A DNA stretch of 64,000 nt from Pterois miles (lineage: Eukaryota; Chordata; Actinopteri; Perciformes; Scorpaenidae). Positions 49,866 to 61,089 of this stretch are shown piece by piece. Positions within the stretch are counted from its first letter, which is position 1, and every line of letters starts with the position of its first letter. The DNA is taken from contig CAMQGK010000299.1 of assembly GCA_947000775.1 (NCBI GenBank), positions 20,776,001 through 20,840,000 of the forward strand. The letters run 5' to 3'. Both the position numbers and the translations under genes were made by a program. The notes below the pieces were generated by a model. The model was not told where the DNA came from, ran no database searches, and saw only the letters and a program-made list of their open reading frames with translations.

Positions 49866-51683
49866 TATACATTATGTCCTGGAACTTTGACCAACTCGCT
49901 GCTGCATTAAAAGGGTTTACACCTGAATGGTAACTCCTGTGCTGAAGATTGTCTTCCCTATTCACAAAAATGTACAAAGTTAGTAAAACAATGTTTTAGT
50001 CAAGCCTGATATTGTGTTACATATAAAAGAAGGATCGCGGTCACCTCCGCACAGTGAGGCGTACAGCTCGTTATTTAATCACTGGTGTGGGATCGGTACT
50101 CGGTATCTGCTGATACCAAAAGCCTTCGTATCGCCAACAGGATCTGGGGTGAAAAAGTCCGATCAGTTCATCCCCAGCTGTTAGCGCCGGGCAGGACTAC
50201 GCTGCTTACCGGCTGCTAACCACTAACTAGCTCTGCCCATTTTAACAAGGTGTCATTGATTTACATCACGGTGCTCTACTCAGTAAAAATCAGTGCGACA
50301 TTTTCATGATGCGTTCAAATCAAAGGTAGTTTTTTGGTGAGAAACTTGAATAAATCCAGTTGTTTGAAGGAGACGTTTCCACAGCAATATATGAATATAT
50401 AAAAGAGACAATTATGACCTTTTTAACTCCTTAACAAACAACAGTATTACAGCGGTAAAAGTAAAGCAGATGTTGATGTAAAGGGATTTATTGTTTGTCT
50501 TAGTTTATGCCGTGGTGTTGAACTGGTATCAAGAATCGTAGAGTTTCCCTGGTACCGATATCAACGATATAGATGTCGCCTTGGGAAACTGTGACGGACT
50601 TTCTCATTGTCTTCTTTTATTAACAAAGACATTTAAACACATTTAAACTTGTAACTTTTAATATTTGAAATTCCTTCAAACATCCCTTCACAAAGTCCCG
50701 TTTCTGTCGTCAACATTACACGACAGCCTCACAAACAGACCAGCACTCGGTCCAGATCTGCAGCGCTGAACGCCCAATCGGAGCCACGTACCACCTGGAT
50801 GTTCTCCTAAATCCCATTCTTCAGACGGATTACACCTTCCAATCACAGGAAAGCACCTCCAACCAAACAAATCCTCAAAGGAGACATTCGCCACACACTG
50901 GTGTAACTGTGCTTCGTACTATTACAGCACTGTTAAAGCTGCACCACACTGCCAGGGGAACTGAATAGACTCTGAAAAATGCCACGCAAATCATATTTAG
51001 CAGCCTACTTCTTGCTGAATACAGTGATATTCACAAACTGAGATGCCTGCACAGCTGTCTCTGCAGTATTTATCTCTCAGCGCCGAAACACAGCCTGGGA
51101 GATAAATTGAAGAGTTTTGTTATTTTGAAAAGAATAACAGATTATTGCTGACAGGCGATTTAATTTGTTCACCTAAGAAGCTGTCAGATCCGTCTTCTCC
51201 TCTCAGGAAACGAATGGCATCCTTCTGTGATTGTGAAAATTGCCGTCATCAGTTTTGTGTTTTCGATATGTGCAGGGTGTTCGCAGGAAGCCGGTCTGGA
51301 TGGTGAGGATCATTAATTATAACGGCACAAAAGCTTGTGTATGAATCCTGATTTCACTCTGTGATGACGGGGATGTCGTCACATGGGCACACTGGTTAAC
51401 TCTGACAACAATCAACAAATAAACAAACAAATAAACAACCAAACAGATCAGCCCTGAACACAACAAACAGGAAATTATAATAATAATAAAACAGCTTGAC
51501 CCATGTTTTTTACTTGGCAATGACGTGCACTCTGCATCTGGACACTGGCTGATTTCCATCCAACTAGCGAGTGAATATTAGGTGAATTAGGCACATTGCC
51601 ATGAACTGATCTGGAGCAGATAAACTCATCTACAGTGTCTGTAATCTGCCAGTAAACAGGGCAGAAGAAGAAGTCCTCCAGAT
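49866..51683. other. Intergenic sequence without a recognised gene
   Basis: No coding or named repeat feature was recognised. The part 50950-51310 is unique-looking and could be conserved non-coding DNA, but that is only an impression. Confidence 0.35.
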
Positions 51684-51745
51684 CAGGGGTCCCCAACCAC
51701 CGGGCCGTCACCGGGTCATCTGGTACCGGGTCGCACAAACAGACT
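51684..51745 (+). mobile_element. hAT-type transposon terminus
   Basis: CAGGGGTCCCCAACCACCGG followed by 'gccgtcaccgggtcat' and 'ggtaccgggtcgc' is the characteristic terminal sequence of a widespread vertebrate hAT family (CAGGGGTCCCCAACC TIR). No matching right end was found nearby, so it is a fragment or a solo end. Confidence 0.65.
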
Positions 51746-51787
51746 GGATTAAAAAATATTTTATTGCTTATCAGAGTCTGAAAGATG

Positions 51788-51804
51788 TTTTTTTTTTTTT
51801 TTTT
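51788..51804. repeat. Poly(T) run of 17
   Basis: This homopolymer lies just downstream of the hAT-like terminus. Confidence 0.85.
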
Positions 51805-53049
51805 GAAAAAGCCGGGATGCATCCATCTGTGCTTCTCTGCCTCTTGACACGTCAAGACCCTCGTCTTGGTCACGTGATACGGTATCAAACGGTGCAAACA
51901 AAGCAAAAGGAAGTGGAACCAGCTCAGCAGCCCTGTTTCCAGGGACTGTCCGGGGTCACAAGACCGACTGAGAAAGCCAAGCTAGCACTAAAGCTAGCAA
52001 GCTTCTCCTCTGGCTCTGATCACTGTAGAAGTAATGTTAAGAAAAGCATTACTTCCCTCGACCTGAGACGCTCCGTGTTTTTGTCTCTGCTTCATTTTGC
52101 CTGCAGTTAGATGTGATTAGATACAAGCTGCAGGTTAACGCCTCACTGAGGTTTTCTCTTATACTTGCAGTTGCTTTACAAATATTCACCGTATGTTGCA
52201 TTTTGCATTTAAATCAGGTCCTGGCTGACGCACTGTAATGCAGTTTGAGTCCAAGTTGCATAAACATGAGTTGACTAGAATGAGATGTTAAAACCAATCT
52301 GCTGTAGTATTATATGAGAGAAAATCTTCTTGTTGGGAGATGACAGAAGGAACATGAGTGTTAGAGAAAAGGTCAGCGTTGGCTGCAGACTGCGTCCACA
52401 GATCAGACCTTCTCACTGTGAGATGACGATGATGGTGTTTAGATGTTACCACCGTCAGTCCCGTGTGGAGGTGGGTTCATCCAGCACAGACGCCGGGTTA
52501 AATAAGAAACTCCACATCCTGGAGCCTCATCAGACCTCCTCCCTCCTCCTCCTCCCTCCCACTAAACCGTGACTCATATTCCTCCGTCAGCCCTGGTTGT
52601 CTACTGGAGGCAGGACGTCTCCGTCGCCTCGCATCACCTCCGACACGCTCCATCAGATCGTCGTCCTGCTACATAACATACGTCCTCCGCCGCTCTCATT
52701 AGCATCCTGTTACTGCAGCATGTGAATCTGCATCCGAAGACTTAATGTCTTTTGTTCCAGACGCCTCTTTAATCAGACATTATTCAACCAGCATTAGCGC
52801 TTGCATACATTACACCGAACCACTTTAAGAAAGTCATTTTAAGGAGTAACTACAGAGGGGTTACCCAGGTGACTAACGTCATGACAACTTATTCCACAAA
52901 GGCATAATCCAATTATTATGAAAGAATTATGAATATGCATACTGTTCTAACTACTTATTAACCTTTTATCCCGGCTGCTTCCCAGAAAATCCAGATCACA
53001 GATTCTGAGATCAGTCTGAGCGTTTTTCATGTCAAGAATCCAAAATGGA
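51805..53049. other. Intergenic sequence without a recognised gene
   Basis: Open frames reach 97 codons with no recognisable domain. The part 52680-52940 contains many homeobox-like ATTA/TAAT motifs and reads as a conserved-element candidate. Nothing else is recognised. Confidence 0.35.
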
Positions 53050-53740
53050 GTCCAGTAGAGTCCAGACCATGGATGTAGAAGAGGGTCCAGTAGAGTCCAG
53101 ACCATGGATGTAGAAGAGGGTCCAGTAGAGTCCAGACCATGGATGTAGAAGAGGGTCCAGTAGAGTCCAGACCATGGATGTAGAAGAGGGTCCAGTAGAG
53201 TCCAGACCATGGATGTAGAAGAGGGTCCAGTAGAGTCCAGACCATGGATGTAGAAGAGGGTCCAGTAGAGTCCAGACCATGGATGTAGAAGAGGGTCCAG
53301 TAGAGTCCAGACCATGGATGTAGAAGAGGGTCCAGTAGAGTCCAGACCATGGATGTAGAAGAGGGTCCAGTAGAGTCCAGACCATGGATGTAGAAGAGGG
53401 TCCAGTAGAGTCCAGACCATGGTTGTAGAAGAGGGTCCAGTAGAGTCCAGACCATGGATGTAGAAGAGGGTCCAGTAGAGTCCAGACCATGGATGTAGAA
53501 GAGGGTCCAGTAGAGTCCAGACCATGGATGTAGAAGAGGGTCCAGTAGAGTCCAGACCATGGATGTAGAAGAGGGTCCAGTAGAGTCCAGACCATGGATG
53601 TAGAAGAGGGTCCAGTAGAGTCCAGACCATGGATGTAGAAGAGGGTCCAGTAGAGTCCAGACCATGGATGTAGAAGAGGGTCCAGTAGAGTCCAGACCAT
53701 GGATGTAGAAGAGGGTCCAGTAGAGTCCAGACCATGGATG
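53050..53740. repeat. 35-bp minisatellite, 20 copies, nearly identical
   Basis: The unit is 35 bp (starts GTCCAGTAGAGTCCAGACCA, ends GGATGTAGAAGAGG). Copies run exactly from 53050, with the twentieth, partial one at 53715. The only difference I see inside the array is ggatg/ggttg near 53421; the last copy reads 'ggatgcagagg'. The near identity implies recent expansion. Because 35 is not a multiple of 3 and the minus strand of the unit has no stop in any frame, all three minus frames stay open (212-262 codons). These are not genes. Confidence 0.97.
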
Positions 53741-54432
53741 CAGAGGTTGTGTCCTGTGCTGTCAGTAAATAGCTCCATGCGGCCCTGCTAGCTGCCGGCC
53801 GATAGCCAGTTGTTTGTGAACAGAGACGTTAATCCAGGCTGACAGCAGACAGCTCATGGGTGGATTAGAAGATAATAACAGTGATCAATTACAGCCAATA
53901 GATCCATTATTACAGCCAATAGATCCATTATTCCAGTCTCATCCAGCTAGCAGGAAGCTGGTAGAAGCAGATATGTGATATGAGCTGCAGGGTGGAGCAG
54001 TCTGAGGGTCTGATGATCAATATGGAGGAAAATAACTCTGGACTGACTTTTACTACTTTTAGGACGTCAGGGTTTAAATGAGGATTTTTCAGTGTCCTAC
54101 TGGGACGCTGATTTACATCCTCTGATTGACAGACGTCTCTTTATACGTCCATGGACACACACTCAGTGGGGTTTTCAGTCCAAAATGGCGGCAGCACCAC
54201 CACCACCGTTTCACCTAGCGGCTCCTGAGTTTTTCCTCTTTGCTTTAATGTTTAGCGTAGCGCTGCGCTACAAGCACTGACCTGTTATACTGACAATCAC
54301 CTTGCTGCTCGTCAGCATCAGAAGGAAACAGCGAGATGATGAACGCGTCAGCAGCTGTCTTTGTGTTTCCATCACAACATAATAATCCCCGTCATGCTCA
54401 GCCCTCACATCTGTCTTCGTCTTCGTAACGTG
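53741..54432. other. Intergenic sequence without a recognised gene
   Basis: A duplicated 'ttacagccaatagatccatta' occurs at about 53890-53930. Otherwise unassigned. No credible open frame. Confidence 0.45.
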
Positions 54433-54532
54433 CACACGTAGCCCTGCTGTTCACACGTAGCCCTGCTGTTCACACGTAGCCCTGCTGTTCACACGTAGCC
54501 CTGCTGTTCACACGTAGCCCTGCTGTTCACAC
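54433..54532. repeat. 19-bp minisatellite, 5 copies
   Basis: The unit CACACGTAGCCCTGCTGTT begins at 54433, 54452, 54471, 54490 and 54509, and ends in a partial copy. Confidence 0.95.
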
Positions 54533-55429
54533 CTGAAAACAAATCCTCATCTGCGTCGCCACTCAGCCACAAACACCACGAAGCCTGTGACCACATGGAA
54601 AGACATGAAACTCCAGCAGCGAGGCAGTCGTCCCGCCCTCGTTTCCCAGCTTTGTCTCATCTCCGTTAACACCACGTCTCATATCTTCTCCACAGGAAGA
54701 CCTGAACTCTGACAGCTGTTTCTCTTTACTGTCTGTGCCTTTGTGTGAGACCTGCTGATAATCCAGCTTCTTCCCCCATATCTTTAAACCACTCCAACCA
54801 TCCATCCTTCTCTGACACTAACAAAGCTCCTTAAAAACTCATCAGCAGACCCAACCTTTGCTTTGTGGGGTGTCTCCCTCCATTCATCTCTCCTTCTATT
54901 TATCTCTCCTGCTATTTATGCTCCTTCTCTGCAGCACATACTGTACATCCAGCAGCTTGAAGCAGCAGCTCTGAGCTCCACACGCCACGTGGAGGAGGGA
55001 AGTTACAGGCTGGTACTGATGAATATCCACAGCAGCTACAGCTCAACTCCCGCATGGCACCAGGTACTTTCTCTGGACTTTGTCCTCTTGCTGGATCATT
55101 TTATCAGCAACCAAACAGAAGGACGTCTGAACTTTGTCAGTTGACCACGATGTGGTTTTGCAGGAAAACGTGGATAATGTGAATAAAAAAGTGTAGCTGC
55201 TATTGACGACGTCCCGTGTCGATTCTGTCTGACCAATCAGTGGTCTGCAGTGATGTAACTCCACCTTCTAGTACTGGCTCGGCTCAGGTGGTGGTGGTAG
55301 TACAACGGTTTGGCATAATGTGGCATAAAATGACAGGTATCCATACTGAGGAGTACTGAGATAAAACTGTCCGTAGACCAGCGACCAGTCCCAGACACCC
55401 GTCAGTTTCCACACCTTGCATGCATGCTT
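54533..55429. other. Intergenic sequence without a recognised gene
   Basis: Open frames of 73-93 codons lack recognisable motifs. No named repeat. Confidence 0.4.
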
Positions 55430-55530
55430 TCCAAAATAAACTTCTTCACAGTCTTCACAGGAAACAACTCGGCTATGTTTAGGAAAGGATCCTGGTTTGG
55501 GTTAAAATAACTACAGAGGTGACATTACTT
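55430..55530. repeat. Dispersed repeat, copy 2 (...ggctatgtttaggaaa...)
   Basis: 'ccaaaataaacttc' followed by 'cggctatgtttaggaaagga' and 'cctggtttgggttaaaataa' matches the copies at 39740 and 63000 in order and spacing. Confidence 0.55.
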
Positions 55531-55573
55531 AAGTTTGGATGTTACACGATAAAGAAGTCAACGCCTGGGTTAC

Positions 55574-55676
55574 AGTAACTACAGAAGTAACTACCAAAGT
55601 ATGGAGGTAAGTATGGAAGTAACTACAGAAGTAACTACCAAAGTATAGAGGTAAGTATGGGAGTAACTACAGAAGT
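55574..55676. repeat. 44-bp tandem repeat, ~2.3 copies
   Basis: 'agtaactacagaagtaacta' recurs at 55574, 55618 and 55662, an exact 44-bp period. It probably grew out of the 'taactacag' end of the adjacent dispersed repeat. Confidence 0.85.
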
Positions 55677-56040
55677 GGCTGATTATTGAATGGATACCAA
55701 TAAAAGTCAAACTTCTGTAAATATACCAGGAAAGTATTTGTCTGTAAAGGAATGATATATTATTATACTACATTATTATTTTCTCTTCAGATGTTTACTT
55801 GTTGACTGTAACAGGACTGAGTGATTCCTCAGACATACATGCACATAGATATGATATGTTATACTTCCACATAATATTGATGTATATATGTAGTACATGG
55901 TTTATTAGACCAGCTGTCTACTACTCTGATGCCTCCTCTCTGTTCACACTGCCACACAGGGACTCTATCAGCTAGTTGCATAGCAACAGAGTGCAGCACC
56001 ACGGTTGGTATGAGCCAGATCAGCAGGGACGCAGCACCCG
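55677..56040. other. AT-rich spacer
   Basis: Nothing is recognised between the 44-bp repeat and the 20-bp minisatellite. Confidence 0.5.
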
Positions 56041-57912
56041 CTGTCCGTCCAGTCCGTCCACAGTCCGTTCAGTCCGTCCAGTCTGTCCACAGTCCGTCCA
56101 GTCCGTCCACAGTCCGTTCAGTCTGTCCATAGACTGTCAGTCCGTCCACAGTCCGTTCAGTCTGTCCATAGACTGTCAGTCTGTCCACAGTCCGTTCAGT
56201 CCGTCCACAGTCCGTTCAGTCCGTCCAGTCTGTCCACAGTCCGCTCAGTCTGTCCATAGACTGTCAGTCTGTCCACAGTCCGTCCAGTCCGTCCACAGTC
56301 CGTTCAGTCCGTCCAGTCTGTCCACAGTCCGTTCAGTCCGTCCAGTCTGTCCACAGTCCGTTCAGTCTGTCCATAGACTGTCAGTCTGTCCACAGTCCGT
56401 TCAGTCCGTCCACAGTCCGTTCAGTCCGTCCAGTCTGTCCACAGTCCGTTCAGTCTGTCCATAGACTGTCAGTCTGTCCACAGTCCGTTCAGTCCGTCCA
56501 CAGTCCGTTCAGTCTGTCCATAGACTGTCAGTCCGTCCACAGTCCGTTCAGTCCGTCCACAGTCTGTTCAGTCCATCCAGTCTGTCCACAGTCCGTTCAG
56601 TCTGTCCATAGACTGTCAGTCTGTCCACAGTCCGTCCAGTCCGTCCACAGTCCGTTCAGTCCGTCCACAGTCGGGTCAGTCTGTCCACAGTCCGGTCAGT
56701 CCGTCCACAGTCCGTCCACAGTCCGTTCAGTCCGTCCACAGTCCGGTCAGTCCGTCCACAGTCCGTTCAGTCCGTCCACAGTCCGTTCAGTCCGTTGACA
56801 GTCCGTTCAGTCTGTCCACAGTCCGTTCAGTCCGTCCATAGACTGTCAGTACGTCCACAGTCCGTCCAGTCTGTCCACTGTCTGTTCAGTCCGTCCACAG
56901 TCTGTTCAGTCCGTCCACAGTCCGTTCAGTCTGTCCATAGACTGTCAGTCTGTCCACAGTCCGTTCAGTCCGTCCATAGACTGTCAGTACGTCCACAGTC
57001 CGTCCAGTCTGTCCACAGTCCGTCCAGTCTGTCCACAGTCCGTCCAGTCTGTCCACAGTCCGTTCAGTCCGTCCACAGTCCATCCAGTCTGTCCATAGAC
57101 TGTCAGTCTGTCCATAGACTGTCAGGCTGTCCACAGTCCGTTCAGTCTGTCCACAGTCCGTTCAGTCTGTCCACAGTCCGTTCAGTCTGTCCATAGACTG
57201 TCAGTCTGTCCACAGTCCGTTCAGTCTGTCCATAGACTGTCAGTCTGTCCACAGTCCGTTCAGTCTGTCCACAGTTTGTTCAGTCTGTCCATAGACTGTC
57301 AGTCTGTCCACAGTCCGTTCAGTCTGTCCACAGACTGTCAGTCTGTCCACAGTCCGTTCAGTCTGTCCACAGTCCGTTCAGTCCGTCCACAGTCCGTTCA
57401 GTCCGTCCAGTCTGTCCACAGTCCGTTCAGTCTGTCGACAGTCCGTTCAGTCCGTCCACAGTCCGGTCAGTCCGTCCACAGTCCGTTCAGTCTGTCCACA
57501 GTCTGGTCAGTCTGTCCACAGTCCGTTCAGTCTGTCCACAGTCTGTTCAGTCCGTCCACAGTCCGTTCAGTCCGTCCAGTCTGTCCAGTCTGTCCACAGT
57601 TTCGTTCAGTCTGTCCATAGACTGTCAGTCTGTCCACAGTCCGTTCAGTCTGTCAACAGTCCGTTCAGTCCGTCCACAGTCCGGTCAGTCCGTCCACAGT
57701 CCGGTCAGTCCGTCCACAGTCCGTTCAGTCTGTCCACAGTCCGGTCAGTCCGTCCACAGTCCGTTCAGTCTGTCCACAGTCCGGTCAGTCCGTCCACAGT
57801 CCGTTCAGTCCGTCCACAGTCCGGTCAGTCCGTCTACAGTCCGGTCAGTCCGTCCAGAGTCCGTTCAGTCTGTCCACAGTCCGTTCAGTCTGTCCACAGT
57901 CCGTCCAGTCAG
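56041..57912. repeat. ~20-bp minisatellite, about 1.87 kb
   Basis: The basic unit is 20 bp (GTCCGTCCACAGTCCGTTCA) with C/T variants (GTCTGTCC, GTCTGTTC). A recurring alternative unit is 'gtccatagactgtcagtct', and contracted 10-bp pieces (gtccgtccagt) also occur. About 90 units are estimated from length. Reading frames across it (up to 162 codons, rich in SVHSPFS-type repeats) follow from the repeat alone. Confidence 0.95.
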
Positions 57913-58728
57913 TTTGGAAATATCTGAGGAAGCAAGATTGAACCCTTGATATTTGAGCCTCAAACCAAAATAGAAGTCAAACCTCATTTGACAAATGCAC
58001 TCTTCCAAATCGTGATTTCGATATAAAACTTTTTTAGTCGTACATAAAGGTCAAAAATCTGACACTGGTCCGTCCAAACCGGAAAACACTTTTCTAGAAA
58101 ATCAACTCAGGGTTTGTGGTCTTTTTGTTGGACAGTCAGTGCAGTTCACCATGAGTGCTATGTGCTTTCTATACGAATCCCCACCACGGCCACACAGTCA
58201 GTAAGGCTTCACAGAAGACGGCGACGGTCGTTACCAAGATAAAAAGCCGCCTATTGTCCTTGACCACGCTGAGACTTATTATGGGCTCTATTCTTGGAGG
58301 GAAAAGTGCCACTCGCAGAGTGTGAGTGCTCGGTTTCAATGGTGTCAGTCATTTGGAAGTGAAAAGGTGATATATCAAAGAGGATAATGGCTGGTCTTAA
58401 AGGGAGGAGAGGGGAGGAGGAGGAGCGATGCGATTCAGCATGATGAACCATACAATTAGCCTCTCATCACTGAGTGGAGAGAGACGCCTTCACTGTGTCA
58501 GCACATCCACTTTGGAGTAAAACGTGATCCAACTGGACATCACTTTAACTAAGAATAATAAGAAAAATAATTAATAATAAGAAAAAGCAGAAGGAAAGTT
58601 AGAGGGATCCATAAATTTACAGCAGAAGTAGAGAAACAGAGCTGTCAGATATTATATATATTTTATACTGATACAGTTACGTTGGTTCCAACAGGATGAG
58701 ATTAATTAAGATCGCTCAACGTTTAACG
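57913..58728. other. Intergenic sequence without a recognised gene
   Basis: No gene or named repeat. An AT-rich run lies near 58555-58590. Confidence 0.45.
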
Positions 58729-59029
58729 GGGGCGGCAGTAGCTCAGTCTGTAAGGACTTGGGTTAGGACGTGGACGTCACGGGTTCAAGACCCCCATGGA
58801 CCAAGACCAACTGGTTGCTGGAGAGGTGACAGTTTACCTCTTGGGCACTGCCGAGGTGCCCCTGAGCAAGGCACCAAACCCCCAACTGCTCTGGGCGCTT
58901 GTCAGGAGCAGCCCCCTCACTCTGACATCTCTCCATTGACATGTATATGTACTGTGTGAACAACAGAGTGTAAAACTGAATTTCCCCACTGTGGGACTAA
59001 TAAAGGAATATCTTCTTCTTCTTCTTCTT
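58729..59029 (+). mobile_element. tRNA-derived SINE, copy 2, with LINE-like tail and (CTT)n
   Basis: It has the same head and body as the copy at 46788. Box A TAGCTCAGTCTGTAAGG starts at 58739; box B GGTTCAAGACC is at 58782-58792, with one mismatch to the consensus. The 3' end is preserved: 'tgaatttccccactgtggga' then 'ctaataaagg', a tail of the kind shared with partner LINEs, and a terminal (CTT)n at 59010-59029. It is full-length or nearly so. Confidence 0.88.
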
Positions 59030-59109
59030 AAAGGAGAAACTTTATCAGAAGTTAGTTGCCGTGGCGTCGCCCACTGGACTGTGGACTGACGCTCTGAAGC
59101 TCTGAGTTT

Positions 59110-59350
59110 GGATTTCAGGTCGTCGCCGTCATGTTTCTTGGTATTTAGCTGTCACCATTTTCTTTCAGTTGTTGCCATCTTGCTGTTTGGCCACGGTCAT
59201 CTTGGTTTTTCACCATGTCTTTCTCTTTTTTTTGGCCGTCACCATCACCATCTTTATCCTTTTTTTGGCTGCCACCATATTGAATTTTCATTGTTGCCAT
59301 CTTGATTTTTGGCCATCGTCATCTTGGTTTATGGCTGTCAACATGTTTTT
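59110..59350. repeat. Degenerate tandem repeat ('gccatcttgatttttggcca')
   Basis: About nine loosely conserved ~25-30 bp units alternate 'ttgccatctt', 'ggtcatcttggtttttc' and 'gtcaccat'. The reverse complement of the same motif occurs at 61650-61740 ('ggccaaaaatcaagatggc'). Confidence 0.7.
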
Positions 59351-59577
59351 TTTTTGCAACCATAAGTGACACTAAAGGACGGAGCAACATACAATCGAAT
59401 GCTGAATAAGTGGCAGTCACTGGCAGTGATCAGCCCACCGCTCCTTCCATGGCGGTCGAAGCACTGGGCGCCCAGCAGCGGCAGCTCGTCCTCCGGCCAG
59501 GAGCAGCGGCAGCTCGCTGATCCACCGGTCCTCACTGGGAGCCACCGCTGATACCGGTCTGCTGGAGGCCCAGGAAT

Positions 59578-60060
59578 ATGGCCTGGGCCCACTGGAGGGA
59601 AGGGAGGCACAGAAGAACCAGAACCAGGACTGAACTGGGCAGCCTGTCAGACCCTGCTGCAGAAAATGAGAGGTTTCCCAAAGGGAAGCTTTTGTCCACC
59701 ACCACAATCATCACAAAACGAATGTTCTGCGCAGAGGAACCTCACACTGATGGTAAACAACAGTATATAGTTTATGTATTTATGCATCTATGCACTGCAT
59801 GTGTACTGTTGTTTTTAATGACGGCTGCAGGGTCAGCCAGAGAGCAGTGGATCCACTGGGGCAGCTGCCTTTCTCAACAGCTCTTTAAAACCGTTAACCC
59901 TCAACTGAGCCTTGACAAGATGCTTTGTGTTGCAGCTGTATGGAGTCAGCTGGACTCAGTGTTGACCAATCCCAAAGAAGGAGCCAGTCTGGGGGATCTA
60001 CGACGATTTAAACACATCATTTATGGAAAACTTAAGAGAATCAGAGCAAACTACAGCTAG
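59578..60060 (+). CDS. Unassigned coding candidate, possibly two exons of a gene
   Basis: I do not recognise this frame. An uninterrupted frame runs from the ATG at 59578 (open from 59521) to a TAG. Within it, GATG|GTAAAC at 59752/59753 and ...GGCTGCAG|GG at 59830/59831 form a plausible 78-bp intron with a short T-rich tract before the AG, a typical teleost intron size. The intron is a multiple of three, so the frame continues either way. The second exon would encode REQWIHWGSCLSQQLFKTVN and on to LRRFKHIIYGKLKRIRANYS before the stop. It has ordinary globular composition and no low complexity. The first part (TELGSLSDPAAENERFPKGK...) is less convincing and its true start or acceptor is unclear. 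There is no obvious promoter or poly(A) signal. It could be the last exons of a + strand gene or a chance frame. Confidence 0.28.
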   Translation: MAWAHWREGRHRRTRTRTELGSLSDPAAENERFPKGKLLSTTTIITKRMFCAEEPHTDGKQQYIVYVFMHLCTACVLLFLMTAAGSAREQWIHWGSCLSQQLFKTVNPQLSLDKMLCVAAVWSQLDSVLTNPKEGASLGDLRRFKHIIYGKLKRIRANYS

Positions 60061-60464
60061 AGACGTCCAGCAGAGCTTACAGATAGACTGAAGATGTCTA
60101 AGGAGAACGCTGCCCCCCTGTGGTCGAGGTCATAACCCTGCGACCCCCCTGGCGGCTGTTACCCCCCAACACACCTGAAGAGCTACCCTGCTCCGTGTGA
60201 CGCCTGACATCGGTTCTGACGGGGGGAAGGCTTTGGCTTTAACCCCGGGAACCGTCAGCCGATGACGTGAGCCGACTCCGCGCGCCGACAGCTTCGGGGG
60301 CTTATCGTGACACGGTGCCAGTCGCCACGGAGACGCCGGCGACCTTGAGAAGTAATTTGGTGGATCAATATTTGCTGGGAGAAGAAGAATGAGGGAGGAG
60401 AACATGGAAGGAGTGGAGGGAGGGGATGAGCACGTTGGAATGCAGTTTGACAAACAATTAAATG

Positions 60465-60467
<3 letters not shown>
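60061..60467. other. Sequence after the coding candidate, nothing recognised
   Basis: GC-rich sequence without a gene or a named repeat. Reverse-strand frames here (102-156 codons) run through the adjacent (GT)n and are discounted. Confidence 0.45.

Positions 60468-60516
<49 letters not shown>
60468..60516. repeat. (GT)n microsatellite
   Basis: About 24 uninterrupted GT units. Confidence 0.97.
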
Positions 60517-60517
<1 letters not shown>

Positions 60518-60772
60518 ACAGGTGGAGGATGGCGGCGGCGGTATGTGAAGGTGGTGCATTCATTAGAACAATGAGCCCCGGCAGGTTTTCTTTTCTTCAA
60601 CAGATTGTTACTGAGAGTGAAAACCTCGTCAGCTGCTCACACATGATGAACCAGTGAACTGCTGCTCGCTGTCGCCATTAATGAGTTTATTTAAAGCAGC
60701 AACAGCCACAGACATCAACCACACAACTAGAAAACACATCAACAGCTGCTTCAACCTATCGCCGCGCCATTA

Positions 60773-60793
60773 AGAAGAAGAAGAAGAAGAAGA
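60773..60793. repeat. (AAG)n microsatellite
   Basis: Seven AAG units, followed by 'aacctcattc'. Confidence 0.9.
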
Positions 60794-60884
60794 ACCTCAT
60801 TCACAAAAGTTGGTTAATAAAGTTGACTAATTGAAAAAGATGGCACTTTCAGCAGAAGATCAGCTGATTGTCACAATGTAAAAC

Positions 60885-60990
60885 ATGTTTATTATATATA
60901 TAATTATATAATGCTTATATAATAATATAATAATATATTATATAATATAATGCACATCATGCATCGTATATAATAGTATAGTACAGTAAT
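60885..60990. repeat. AT-rich low-complexity segment
   Basis: Dense TATA/ATAAT repeats (for example 'ataatataataatatattat') with small palindromes. It is not a promoter that I can support. Confidence 0.7.
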
Positions 60991-61089
60991 TCTATGGCTG
61001 GGACGATTCACCATCTCCAGATTAAATACTATCACAATACTCCTGATAACATGATTTGTAATTTTTGTTACAAATCAAAAATTGGGAGG

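Noticed and set aside
52947..53778. Three long minus-strand frames (212-262 codons)
   Set aside because: All three come from one 35-bp minisatellite with no stop in any minus frame; real genes do not occupy three frames.
55976..57620. Several frames rich in SVHSPFS-type repeats
   Set aside because: They follow directly from the 20-bp minisatellite.
60130..60600. Minus-strand frames through the (GT)n tract
   Set aside because: Their length depends on the stop-free dinucleotide repeat (HTHTHT).
60885..60990. TATA-rich promoter
   Set aside because: It is only low-complexity AT repeat, with no gene start downstream.
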